64,000 nucleotides of DNA, taken from NCBI RefSeq assembly GCF_013087515.1, contig NZ_JABFCN010000023.1, positions 1-64,000 on the forward strand. The letters run 5' to 3'. Positions 38,056-46,813 of the stretch are shown here, piece by piece. The notes beneath the pieces were generated by a model. It saw only the letters and a list, made by a program, of their open reading frames with translations. It was not told where the DNA came from and did not search any database. Positions within the stretch are counted from its first letter, which is position 1; every line of letters begins with the position of its first letter. The DNA comes from Rhizobium sophorae. Its GTDB lineage: Bacteria; Pseudomonadota; Alphaproteobacteria; Rhizobiales; Rhizobiaceae. A program made the position numbers and the translations under genes.

Positions 38056-39573
38056 CTACTTGAAGCGGATCTGCGCCAGCTGCAGTTCGGAATTCGTCGC
38101 GATCGTCGGCTTGAAGTCGAGACGCGGCGAGACGCGGGTGAAACCGACCATGTGGAACATCGGGATGTCCGCGATGATTTCGGTATTCACTTTGGCGAAC
38201 AGCTCCTTCCAGAGTTTTGTGCGCTCGTCGCCGGTGGCAGACGTCGCCTTGGCGATCAGCGCGTCGACGGCGGGATCGCGAACCATGGAGTGGGAGCCGT
38301 CGGTCGCGTATTTTACGAATGCGGTGAAGACGGGATCGCCGGTCGCATTGTCGTGCTGCGACTGGGTCAGCGTCGGACCGGAATCGGCGACGAAGGGTGC
38401 AACGAAGTAGCCGTTCCACACGGAGACGTCATACATGTCGAGCTTTACGTTCAAGCCGACTTCCTGAAGCATCGCCATCATAGCTTCCATCGCTTCAGTG
38501 GCATTGGGATATTGCCCATTGCGACCGATGATGCGGATCTCGCGGTCAACCGGCACGCCGTCCGCTTTCGCTGCTGCGACCAGTTCCTTTGCTTTTTCGG
38601 GATCAAAGGGCCAGGCGGGGATATCGGCATTGTAGCCGATCGTGGTCGGCACGACGAGCTGTGTAGCGATCTTTGCCTGTTCGGGGAAAAGCGTTCCGAG
38701 CATCGCCTGACGATCGATGGCGAGGTTCATCGCTTCGCGGATGCGCCGATCGTTAAGGGGTGCTGCGCGCGTATCGATGCGCAGCGATGTGGTCTCCGAA
38801 TTCGGGTAGGCGAAATCGGTTTCCTTGTTGGTGGCATCCTGTACGGATACGGCCGGAACGATATCGGCTTCGCCGGCATCGACCATCGCGGCAGCAACGG
38901 CGCTGTCGGAGCGGAACAGATAGGTCGCCTGTTCCACCTGTGGCTTCTCCCCCCAATATTCCGGATTGCGCTTCAGCACGATCGACTGGCCGATATCCCA
39001 TTTGTCGAACGTATAAGGGCCGGTGCCAATCGGCTTGCGGGTGAATTCGTCGGCTGGTGTGGCCTCAGCCGATTCCACAGCCATCACCGTCATCAGAAGC
39101 GGAAGAATCGGCTGCGCCGGTTTTGTCGTGATGCGGATCGTGTTGGCATCGGGCGTTTCGAAGCTGAACTCCGTGCCGCCGAAATATTTGCCGCCGGTTT
39201 CGCAGCTGAGCTTCTTGTTCTTGTTGCGCTCGATGGTGAATTGGACATCCTTGGCGGTGAACGGCTTGCCATCGTGCCATTTGACATTCGGGCGCAGCTT
39301 GAACTCCCAGGTGTCATCGTCGATCTTCGACCATTCCGTCGCCAGGCGGGGCTTGAGGCCGCCATTGACGTAGTCGAACTCCACCAGCATCTCATTGACG
39401 TTTTCAGAGATGACCCGGCCGACGTCCTGGCGGGCAGCCATACAGGGCTCGACGACATCGACGGTTTCGGCAAGCACAACAGTGACGTTGCTCTTGGCAT
39501 CCTGCGCCTGAGCCGAGCCGAAACTCAGCGCGAGCACCGTTGTTGAAAAGCAGGCAGCTAACAAATGCAGTTT
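38056..39573 (-). CDS. Peptide/sugar-acid-type ABC transporter binding protein (SBP_bac_5)
   Basis: 505 residues from MKLHLLAACFSTTV (39573) with GGAGAACG upstream. A Sec signal ends near SAQAQDA. Family 5 hallmarks follow: EFDYVNGGLKPRLATEW, VKWHDGKPFTAKDVQFTIER and PIGTGPYTFDKW. Its permeases and ATPase are probably those coded at 47.8-51.2 kb, because no other peptide-type system is in the window and both units carry the same palindromic site about 100 bp upstream. Confidence 0.9.
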   Translation of the reverse strand, partial: KLHLLAACFSTTVLALSFGSAQAQDAKSNVTVVLAETVDVVEPCMAARQDVGRVISENVNEMLVEFDYVNGGLKPRLATEWSKIDDDTWEFKLRPNVKWHDGKPFTAKDVQFTIERNKNKKLSCETGGKYFGGTEFSFETPDANTIRITTKPAQPILPLLMTVMAVESAEATPADEFTRKPIGTGPYTFDKWDIGQSIVLKRNPEYWGEKPQVEQATYLFRSDSAVAAAMVDAGEADIVPAVSVQDATNKETDFAYPNSETTSLRIDTRAAPLNDRRIREAMNLAIDRQAMLGTLFPEQAKIATQLVVPTTIGYNADIPAWPFDPEKAKELVAAAKADGVPVDREIRIIGRNGQYPNATEAMEAMMAMLQEVGLNVKLDMYDVSVWNGYFVAPFVADSGPTLTQSQHDNATGDPVFTAFVKYATDGSHSMVRDPAVDALIAKATSATGDERTKLWKELFAKVNTEIIADIPMFHMVGFTRVSPRLDFKPTIATNSELQLAQIRFK

Positions 39574-39678
39574 CATTTCGTTCTCCTCCCATGCGCCTTT
39601 GGCGCTCCTCACAGTCAATCTGCGTCCCGTTTCCGGTGCTCCGGTGCCATCTCCTCATGGTTCTGCAAAGCACAAGTG

Positions 39679-39694
39679 CACTAATATACTAGTT
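39679..39694. promoter_or_regulatory. Palindromic site of the aldarate regulon (copy 1)
   Basis: CACTAATATACTAGTT lies 106 bp upstream of the binding-protein start. It shares the pattern xACTrATATwyyAGTT with two other copies at 45971 and 51330. Probably bound by the GntR regulator coded at 46.1 kb. Confidence 0.65.
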
Positions 39695-39760
39695 AATGAC
39701 GACCTTCAACCCAGGCGCTCCGAACCGCGGAGGCCTCAACCGTGTCTGGAACGCTTTATT

Positions 39761-40666
39761 TTAGCTTGCCGAAGCAATCAGTTCGCGCATCATCTCGACT
39801 TCCTCGTCGGTAAGATCCGTCAGCGGCGCCCGCACCGGACCGGCCTCAAATCCGCGCAACCGCACGCCTGCCTTGACCGCAGAAACAGCATAACCGGCCT
39901 TGCGATCGCGAATACGGGCAAAGGGATAATAGAAATCGCGCAGCATCTGTTCGCAGGTTGTGTCGTCACCGGCAAGGAATGCCTTGTGGAATCTCAGTGC
40001 CGTTTCAGGCACGAAATTGAAGACCGCCGAGGAATAGGTCGGCATGCCGGCTCCGCGATAGGCCTGGGCAAACAGTTCGTGTGTCGGCATGCCGCCGATA
40101 TAGGAAAGTCGGTCACCGAGCGCGATCGTGACACGGCGCACCGTATCGATGTCGCCGGTACCGTCCTTGAAGCCGATCAGATTTGGGCATTCGTCGGCAA
40201 GCTGAGCAAGCTGCTCGGCCGAAACCCGCGCCTGGCCACGATTATAGACGATAACGCCCATATTGGTGGCCTTGCAAACGGCTCGTACACGCGCGGCAAT
40301 CCCATCTGCCGGCGCCTCGGTCAGGTAATGCGGCAGCAGAAGAATGCCGTCGCCACCTGCCGCCTCGATCTCGCGCGCCATGTCGCACGCAATGCGCGTG
40401 CCGTAGCCGCATCCGGCAATAACGGGTGCATCGCCGGACACGGCGCGGGCGGCCTTTACCACCTCGACCACCTCACCCGGCGTCAGCGAGAACAGCTCGC
40501 CGGTGCCGCCGGCAACGATCAGGCCGGCAACGGGGTAGGATGACAGCCATTCCAGATGCGCTGAAAACGGCCTGGCGGCAAACCGGTCCTCGGCATCAAA
40601 AGGCGTGACAGGGAAGGACAGCAGGCCGTTGCGAATGATCTCGCGAAGTTCAGTCGGGGCAATCAA
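39761..40666 (-). CDS. kdgD: 5-dehydro-4-deoxyglucarate dehydratase
   Basis: 301 residues of the DHDPS/NAL aldolase-fold family. The substrate-carboxylate loop is GGTGE (53-57), the tyrosine is Y141 in YNRGQ and the Schiff-base lysine is K167 in LIGFKDGTGD, a pattern typical of KdgD. The enzyme dehydrates and decarboxylates 5-dehydro-4-deoxy-D-glucarate to 2,5-dioxopentanoate. The start is a TTG behind a strong GAAGGAG. It is the last gene of the dehydratase operon, 12 bp after the semialdehyde dehydrogenase whose substrate it makes. Confidence 0.92.
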   Translation of the reverse strand: MIAPTELREIIRNGLLSFPVTPFDAEDRFAARPFSAHLEWLSSYPVAGLIVAGGTGELFSLTPGEVVEVVKAARAVSGDAPVIAGCGYGTRIACDMAREIEAAGGDGILLLPHYLTEAPADGIAARVRAVCKATNMGVIVYNRGQARVSAEQLAQLADECPNLIGFKDGTGDIDTVRRVTIALGDRLSYIGGMPTHELFAQAYRGAGMPTYSSAVFNFVPETALRFHKAFLAGDDTTCEQMLRDFYYPFARIRDRKAGYAVSAVKAGVRLRGFEAGPVRAPLTDLTDEEVEMMRELIASAS

Positions 40667-40678
40667 TTTGGCACTCCT

Positions 40679-42196
40679 TCAATTGCGCAGGTCTTGGGGC
40701 AACAGGTCCGCGGGGAAATTCTGGTAGGCAACGGGGCGCAGAAATCTGCGGATCGACATGGTCCCGACGCTTGTTGCGCCGAAGTTGGTCGAGGCCGGGT
40801 AGGGTCCGCCATGCACCATGGAATCGACAACCTCGACGCCGGTTGGGAAGCCATTGACCAGCAATCTGCCCGCCTTCCTTTCGAGGATCGGCAGCAGGTC
40901 GCGGGCAAGGCCAAGATCGGCGTCGTCCATATGGATCGTCGCGGTCAGCTGTCCCTGGAAGCTTTCGGCAAGGGCGACCATCTCTTCAGGCGAGCCGACG
41001 CGCACGACGAGGCCGAGAGGGCCGAACACCTCTTCGCTGAGGGAGTGATCGGCAAGCCAGGCCGAGCCCTTGGTCTCGAACAGGTTCGGCGCGGCGTCGC
41101 GGCCAGCACTCTTTGCAGCGAGAACCGGCGCGACGGCATTGCTCGCCCGCAGGCGGTCGGCACCATCGTGATAGGCCGTGGCGATGCCGTTGGTCAGCAT
41201 CGTCTGCGGCGCCACCTTTTCAAGAGCGGATTTGGCAGCACTGGTAAACTTGTCCGCCTCCGGCCCGTCGACGACGACGGCGATGCCGGGCTTGGTGCAA
41301 AACTGGCCGGCACCGAGCGTCAGTGAACCGGCCCAGCCGGAACCGATTGCGTCGGCCCGGGCAGCGGTAGCGGCCGGCAGCAGGAACATCGGATTAACGC
41401 TGCCGAGTTCCCCGAAAAAGGGGATCGGCTCAGGGCGCTGGGCGCAAAGGTCAAAGAGCGCCCGTCCGCCGGCAAGCGAGCCGGTGAAGCCAACGGCTTT
41501 GATGGCCGGATGCGTCACCAGAGCCGTTCCGACATCACGGCGGCCGCCCTGGATCAGGCTGAAGACGCCGGCCGGCATTCCGGTGCGCTCGATAGCGGCT
41601 GCAATCGCCTCGGCAATGATCTCACCTGTGCCGGGATGGGCCGAATGCCCCTTCACCACGACCGGGCAGCCCGCGGCAAGCGCGGCTGCCGTATCGCCGC
41701 CGGCCGTCGAGAATGCCAGCGGAAAATTCGAAGCGCCGAAGACGGCGACGGGGCCGATCGGCCGTTGCACCAGACGGATCTCGGGGCGCGGCGCCGGTTG
41801 CCGATCGGGTTGGGCCGCATCGATACGCACATCAAGATGCGCGCCCTTGCGGATATGGTCGGCAAACAGTCTGAGCTGGCCGGTGGTACGAGCGCGTTCG
41901 CCGTTGAGCCGGCCCTCTGGAAGTCCGGTTTCCTGCGTTCCGATGACGGTTACGGCCTCGCCGCGCTTGTCGATCTCCTCGGCGATTGCCTCGAGGAAAA
42001 TGGCGCGTTCCTTGCGTGTCGTTGCCGAAAATGCTGCAAAAGCAGCTTCGGCAGCGCGGCAGGCGCGGTCGACCAATTCCGTTGTGCCGACAGCGAAGTC
42101 GTGTGCCTGCCCATGCGCCGGCTCGGACCGAAATGTCGTCGTCCCGGCAATCCATTCGCCGGCGATGAAATGTCTGCCTGAAGGGGTCCAGCTCAT
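40679..42196 (-). CDS. 2,5-dioxopentanoate (2-oxoglutarate semialdehyde) dehydrogenase
   Basis: 505-residue aldehyde dehydrogenase. The catalytic cysteine is C300 in LGAGQFCTKPG, the general base E263 in FFGELGSVNP and the cofactor lysine K182 in VVKGHSAHPGTG. These local sequences are those of the hexarate-pathway KGSADH group. It oxidises 2,5-dioxopentanoate to 2-oxoglutarate with NAD(P). CGAGGAG precedes the ATG. Linked to kdgD and two sugar-acid dehydratases. Confidence 0.92.
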   Translation of the reverse strand: MSWTPSGRHFIAGEWIAGTTTFRSEPAHGQAHDFAVGTTELVDRACRAAEAAFAAFSATTRKERAIFLEAIAEEIDKRGEAVTVIGTQETGLPEGRLNGERARTTGQLRLFADHIRKGAHLDVRIDAAQPDRQPAPRPEIRLVQRPIGPVAVFGASNFPLAFSTAGGDTAAALAAGCPVVVKGHSAHPGTGEIIAEAIAAAIERTGMPAGVFSLIQGGRRDVGTALVTHPAIKAVGFTGSLAGGRALFDLCAQRPEPIPFFGELGSVNPMFLLPAATAARADAIGSGWAGSLTLGAGQFCTKPGIAVVVDGPEADKFTSAAKSALEKVAPQTMLTNGIATAYHDGADRLRASNAVAPVLAAKSAGRDAAPNLFETKGSAWLADHSLSEEVFGPLGLVVRVGSPEEMVALAESFQGQLTATIHMDDADLGLARDLLPILERKAGRLLVNGFPTGVEVVDSMVHGGPYPASTNFGATSVGTMSIRRFLRPVAYQNFPADLLPQDLRN

Positions 42197-42256
42197 TGTT
42201 AATCTCCTCGGCGGAGCTTTGCTCCGTCCTGATTCCGTTGTTCAAGATGCGCCGCC

Positions 42257-42967
42257 TTAGCGGCCATTCACCTTCCGCCATTCGGCAAAGAGCGTCAGAT
42301 TGCTTTCGTCGGTGGCCGGGTAGAGGCCAATGATCGTATGACCTTGCTTGACGCGTTCCGTGACGAAATCCTCGTAAGCGGTCATCTCCACCGCTTCATC
42401 AGCGATCTCGTCGGCAATCTCAGCCGGGATGACGATCACGCTATCGTCGTCGCCAACCATGATGTCGCCCGGGAAGACCGCAACATCGCCACAGCCTATC
42501 GGCACATTGATGTCGATTGCCTCGTGGAGCGTCAGGTTCGTCGGGCTGGAGGGACGGTTGTGATAGGCGGGGATATCGAGGCCGCCGATCGTCATGGCGT
42601 CCCGGAAGCCGCCATCCGTGACGACGCCGACGCCGCCGCGCATCATCAGACGAGTAACTAGGATGTCGCCGGCAGAGGCTGCGCGCGGATCCTTGCGGCT
42701 GTCCATCACCAGAACAGAGCCTTCCGGGCACGTCTCGATGGCAAGCCGTTGCGGATGTTTCGGGTTCCGAAAGACGTTCATCGCGTTGCGGTCCTCGCGC
42801 GCCGGCATGTAGCGCAGCGTGAAGGCCGGTCCGACCATATTGCGGCCCTTCGGCTGCACCGGCCGCACATCCTGGATTGTCTGGTTTCTCAGGCCGCGCT
42901 TGAACAGCGCAGAACAAAGCGTCGCGACGGAGACACCCATCAGTTTTTCACGGGTTGCGGGGTTCAT
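42257..42967 (-). CDS. RraA/HMG-aldolase family protein
   Basis: 236 residues of the RraA-like fold (Methyltransf_6/HMG-CHA aldolase). MVGPAFTLRYMPARED, RGGVGVVTDGGFRD and IPIGCGDVAVFPGDIMVGDD-type stretches give the metal and oxalate-binding site, with Arg and Asp in TDGGFRDA. Members cleave 4-hydroxy-2-oxo acids or decarboxylate oxaloacetate; others bind RNase E. In this operon a role on a 2-oxo sugar acid, making pyruvate or an aldehyde, fits best. Excellent GGAGGAGG site. Confidence 0.8.
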   Translation of the reverse strand: MNPATREKLMGVSVATLCSALFKRGLRNQTIQDVRPVQPKGRNMVGPAFTLRYMPAREDRNAMNVFRNPKHPQRLAIETCPEGSVLVMDSRKDPRAASAGDILVTRLMMRGGVGVVTDGGFRDAMTIGGLDIPAYHNRPSSPTNLTLHEAIDINVPIGCGDVAVFPGDIMVGDDDSVIVIPAEIADEIADEAVEMTAYEDFVTERVKQGHTIIGLYPATDESNLTLFAEWRKVNGR

Positions 42968-42989
42968 ATTTCCTCCTCCTCGTTCTCAT

Positions 42990-44180
42990 TCAGACACCAA
43001 AGCTGCGCGTTTCCACGGTCCAGTCGCGGGCTTTGCCGGTCAGGCTGCAACCGAGCCCCGGACGTGCCGGCACGATCATCCGGCCGTCCTTGATCTCGAG
43101 TTGTTCGTTAAACAGGGGCGCCAGCCAATCGAAATGCTCCACCCACGGCTCATGCGCATAGGCGGCCGCCAAGTGCAGATGGATTTCCATGGCGAAATGC
43201 GGGGCCAAGCGCATACGTTTCGCCTCGGCGTACGTGCAGATGCGCAGGAAGGGCGTGATGCCGCCGACACGCGGCGCATCCGGCTGAATGAAGTCGACCG
43301 CATCGGCCCGGATCAGCGCCATGTGCTCGTCGGCGCTTGCCAGCATTTCGCCGGTGGCGATCGGCGTGGCGAGTTCCCGCGCCAGTGCCGCATGACCCTC
43401 GGCATCATAGGCATCGAGCGGCTCTTCGATCCATTCAAGATTGAGCGGTTCGACCAGCCGGCCGAAACGCAAGGCCGTCGTGCGGTCCCATTGCTGGTTT
43501 GCATCGACCATCAGCGGGACACGGCCATCGATATGGCTGGTCACCGCATCAAGCCGGCGCAGGTCGATCATCGGGTCCGGCTGTCCGACCTTGATCTTGA
43601 TGCCGCCGATGCCGGAGGCGATCGAGTGATCGATGGCATCGCGGATTTCCTCGACGGTCGATGACAGGAAGCCGCCGGAAGTGTTGTAGCAGGCGACACT
43701 GTCGCGATGGGCACCAAGCAGTTTTGCAAGCGGCAAGCCGGCGCGTTTCGCCTTCAGGTCCCACAGGCAGATGTCGATGGCGGCGATTGCCTGCGTTGCA
43801 ATGCCGGAGCGGCCGACCGAGGCTCCTGCCCAGCAGAGCTTGTCCCAGATGCGCGCGGTATCGTTGGGGTCTTCGCCGATCAGGTTGTCGGCAAGCTCGC
43901 AGGCATGTGCATAGAGGGCAGGTCCGCCTGCCCGCTTCGAGTAACTGAAACCGAGGCCGCTATGGCCAGCCTCGGAGACGATCTCGCAAAATAGAAAGGC
44001 CACTTGGGTCAGCGGCTTCTGGCGGCCCGTCAACACCTTGGCATCGCTGATCGGCCGCGCCAAAGGCAGGTAAACGAGCGACAGGGTGACCGATCGGATG
44101 GCGTCCAACGTGGACGGACCGGCAGCGAAGCCGGCCTTGGGGGGCTGTGCGGGAATCGTACGTCGATTGGGATCAAACAT
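42990..44180 (-). CDS. L-talarate/galactarate dehydratase (enolase superfamily)
   Basis: 396 residues of the mandelate racemase subgroup. The KxK motif has K195 and K197, metal ligands are D226, E252 and E278, and the second base is H328 in LAPHFAMEIHLHLAA. K197 and H328 carry the same numbers I recall for the characterised talarate/galactarate dehydratase, and stretches such as GFSYSKRAGG and CYNTSGGFL are shared with it. The product, 5-dehydro-4-deoxyglucarate, is the substrate of KdgD in the same operon. Other hexarates are possible. Confidence 0.85.
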   Translation of the reverse strand: MFDPNRRTIPAQPPKAGFAAGPSTLDAIRSVTLSLVYLPLARPISDAKVLTGRQKPLTQVAFLFCEIVSEAGHSGLGFSYSKRAGGPALYAHACELADNLIGEDPNDTARIWDKLCWAGASVGRSGIATQAIAAIDICLWDLKAKRAGLPLAKLLGAHRDSVACYNTSGGFLSSTVEEIRDAIDHSIASGIGGIKIKVGQPDPMIDLRRLDAVTSHIDGRVPLMVDANQQWDRTTALRFGRLVEPLNLEWIEEPLDAYDAEGHAALARELATPIATGEMLASADEHMALIRADAVDFIQPDAPRVGGITPFLRICTYAEAKRMRLAPHFAMEIHLHLAAAYAHEPWVEHFDWLAPLFNEQLEIKDGRMIVPARPGLGCSLTGKARDWTVETRSFGV

Positions 44181-44189
44181 CGTAGCGCC

Positions 44190-45926
44190 TCAGTTGATAG
44201 CCGGTTCCGGCGTCTTGCCACCGAATTCCGTCGTCAGGAAATCAAAGTCGCAGCCTTTGTCGGCCTGCTCGATATGGCCGGAGAACATAAAGCCGTAACC
44301 GCGCTCGTAATGCCGCGTCGGCGCGACCCAGGCGGCCCGCCGCGCTGTGATCTCTTCTTCGGAAACCAGCATATTGAGACTGCGTGCCGGAATATCGAGC
44401 TCGACCATGTCCCCCGTTTTCAGCAGCGCAAGAGGCCCGCCAACATAAGATTCCGGTGCAACATGCAGCACGCAGGCGCCGAAACTGGTTCCGGACATTC
44501 GGGCGTCCGAGATACGCACCATGTCGCGCAGGCCGAGCTTCAACAGCGCCTTCGGCATCGGGATCATGCCCCATTCCGGCATGCCCGGTCCGCCCTGGGG
44601 GCCGGCATTGCGGAGCACGAGAACGGTGTCCGGCGTCAGCGGATAGTCGGGATCGTCGATGATCTTCTTCATCTCCGCATAGCTGTCGGCGACCAGCGCC
44701 GGGCCACAATGGCGATGGAATTTAGGGTCGCAGGCCGCCGGTTTGATGACCGCACCGTCGGGACAGAGGTTCCCCTTGAGCACGGCCAGCGAACCTTCGT
44801 GATAGACCGGGTTCGACAATGGCCGGATAACGTCGTCATTGTAGATCTTAACCCGGTCGAGGCCGTCCACCAATGGATTGCCCGTGATGGTAATCGCGGT
44901 TGGATTGAGCTTGTCGCCGAGCTGCTTCATCAGGGCGCGCAAGCCACCCGCATAAAAGAAGTCCTCCATCAGGTAGATCGAACCGGAAGGCCTGATGTTG
45001 GCGAGAACCGGCGTCGTGCGACCAATGCGATCGAGATCATCGAGCTCCAGCGGAACGCCGGCGCGCCGCGCCATGGCGATCAGGTGAATGATGGCATTGG
45101 TGGAGCAGCCGGTCGCCATGGCGACCGTGACTGCGTTGTCGATGGCCGCGGGCGTGATGATCTGGTCCGGCGTCAGATCCTCCCACACCATATCGACGAT
45201 GCGGCGGCCGCAGGCCGCCGACATGCGCTGATGGTTGGCGTCGGCTGCGGGGATCGAGGATGCGCCGGGCAGTGTCAATCCCATAGCCTCGGCGATCGCC
45301 GTCATCGTCGACGCCGTTCCCATGGTCATGCAATGGCCGTAGCTGCGGGCGATTCCGCCTTCGATGCCCTGCCATTCCTCCTGGGTGATCGTGCCGGCGC
45401 GGCGCTCGTCCCAGTATTTGAAGCCGTCGGTACCGGAGCCCAGCGTCTTGCCGGCATAGTTGCCGCGAAGCATCGGGCCGGCAGGGAGATAAATGAAGGG
45501 AATGCCCATGCTGACTGCGCCCATGACAAGGCCTGGTGTCGTCTTGTCGCAGCCGCCCATCAGAACGGCGCCATCGACAGGATGGCTCCGCAGGAGTTCC
45601 TCGGTCTCCATCGCCAGCATATTGCGATAGAGCATCGTGGTCGGCTTGACGAAGTTTTCGGAAAGGGAAAGAGCGGGCAGCTCCATGGGGAACCCACCCG
45701 ACTGAAGAATTCCCCGCTTCACCCATTCAACGCGTTCACGGAAATGCATGTGGCACGGCTGCGCATCGGACCAGGTGTTGATTACGGCAATGATCGGCTT
45801 TCCCTGCCAATCCTCAGGCGCGTAACCCATCTGCATGGTCCGCGACCGGTGGCCGAACGAGCGCTGGTCATCCGGCAGCATCCATCGGGCGGACCGCAAT
45901 TGCTCGTAGGTTTTCCTCGGGGTCAC
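44190..45926 (-). CDS. IlvD/Edd family sugar-acid dehydratase
   Basis: 578 residues with a GTG start behind GGGAGAAAG. Three iron-sulfur cysteines are visible: C58 (AQPCHMH), C126 (MGGCDKTTPG) and C199 (YGHCMTMGTAS), almost the same positions as in the L-arabinonate dehydratase of R. leguminosarum. SGTDGFKYW and RISDARMSGTSFGACVLHV also fit this group. It removes water from an aldonate (arabinonate, xylonate or similar) to a 2-keto-3-deoxy acid. First gene of the operon, facing gntR. Confidence 0.87.
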   Translation of the reverse strand: MTPRKTYEQLRSARWMLPDDQRSFGHRSRTMQMGYAPEDWQGKPIIAVINTWSDAQPCHMHFRERVEWVKRGILQSGGFPMELPALSLSENFVKPTTMLYRNMLAMETEELLRSHPVDGAVLMGGCDKTTPGLVMGAVSMGIPFIYLPAGPMLRGNYAGKTLGSGTDGFKYWDERRAGTITQEEWQGIEGGIARSYGHCMTMGTASTMTAIAEAMGLTLPGASSIPAADANHQRMSAACGRRIVDMVWEDLTPDQIITPAAIDNAVTVAMATGCSTNAIIHLIAMARRAGVPLELDDLDRIGRTTPVLANIRPSGSIYLMEDFFYAGGLRALMKQLGDKLNPTAITITGNPLVDGLDRVKIYNDDVIRPLSNPVYHEGSLAVLKGNLCPDGAVIKPAACDPKFHRHCGPALVADSYAEMKKIIDDPDYPLTPDTVLVLRNAGPQGGPGMPEWGMIPMPKALLKLGLRDMVRISDARMSGTSFGACVLHVAPESYVGGPLALLKTGDMVELDIPARSLNMLVSEEEITARRAAWVAPTRHYERGYGFMFSGHIEQADKGCDFDFLTTEFGGKTPEPAIN

Positions 45927-45969
45927 GGCTTTCTCCCACCTTTTCGCTTGCTTATTTCAGCGTTTGAAC

Positions 45970-45987
45970 AAACTGATATTTTAGTTT
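45970..45987. promoter_or_regulatory. Palindromic site of the aldarate regulon (copy 2)
   Basis: AACTGATATTTTAGTT, extended to 18 bp by flanking A and T, lies in the divergent gap: 44 bp upstream of the IlvD-type gene and 84 bp upstream of gntR. Shares the pattern xACTrATATwyyAGTT with copies at 39679 and 51330. Confidence 0.7.
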
Positions 45988-46069
45988 GACATATATATCA
46001 ATGGAAAGTTTGCGTTCTTGTGCATTAGGTCGTGCAAAGCTATGAATGGAATCGAAAAGGACGCCTCAC

Positions 46070-46789
46070 ATGAATTCCCAATTCGCCTCTACATTCGGCC
46101 TGACCGCGCCCGGCTTTCCGGTCGTTGCCGGCAGTACCGTCCAGCGGGTCTATGATGATCTGCGAAAGCGCATCATCACCATTCAGCTGCCACCGGACAC
46201 TACGCTGTCGCGCACCGAACTCACCGAGACTTATGAAGTCAGCCAGACTCCCATCCGTGACGCATTGCAGCTTCTCAAACAGGAGGGTCTGGTTCGCATT
46301 TATCCGCAGTCCCGCACTGTGGTGACCAGGATCGACGTCCTGCAGATTTACGAGGCGCATTTCCTTCGCGTTGCCCTGGAAACGGAAGTTTGCCGCCGCC
46401 TTGCAACCGATCCGGATCCGGATCCGAGCGTCATCACCCGCGCCCGGTCGATCATCAAGATGCAGTCGGCAGTCGCCGACGACGCCGATCAGATCGCGAT
46501 CTTCCAGGAGCTCGACGAGCTCTTTCACCAGACATTGTTCGCAGGCGCCAAGCGCAGCAGTCTCCACCAATTGATACGCGAACGGTCCGGCCATCTCGAG
46601 CGCATTCGTCGCCTGCATCTGCCCGAGAAGGGCAAGATCATGAGCATCCTCGATGGGCACCATGCCATCATCGACGCGATTGCCGCCCGCGACGAACAGG
46701 GTGCCGTCGACGCGATCCGTGAGCATCTCAGCCAGACCGTCGCAAAAGTCGAAGAGCTCAGGAAGGAGTTCCCGGATTACTTCGTCTGA
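46070..46789 (+). CDS. GntR-family regulator (FCD subfamily) of the aldarate genes
   Basis: 239 residues from MNSQFASTFG (46070), preferred over an ATG at 46046 because AAAGGA is well placed. Winged helix: VQRVYDDLRKRIITIQ, then LSRTELTETYEVSQTPIRDA. FCD domain: EAHFLRVALETEVCRRLA, FQELDELFHQTLFAGAKRSS and GHHAIIDAIAARDEQGAVDA. Divergent from the dehydratase operon. Presumably represses until an aldarate or its keto-deoxy product binds. Confidence 0.9.
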   Translation: MNSQFASTFGLTAPGFPVVAGSTVQRVYDDLRKRIITIQLPPDTTLSRTELTETYEVSQTPIRDALQLLKQEGLVRIYPQSRTVVTRIDVLQIYEAHFLRVALETEVCRRLATDPDPDPSVITRARSIIKMQSAVADDADQIAIFQELDELFHQTLFAGAKRSSLHQLIRERSGHLERIRRLHLPEKGKIMSILDGHHAIIDAIAARDEQGAVDAIREHLSQTVAKVEELRKEFPDYFV

Positions 46790-46813
46790 ACCGGCCCGCG
46801 GGTTTTGCCGGGG

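Noticed and set aside
44004..45989. 661-codon plus-strand frame opposite the IlvD-type gene
   Set aside because: Antisense to a gene with all iron-sulfur cysteines in place; composition is typical of a shadow frame.
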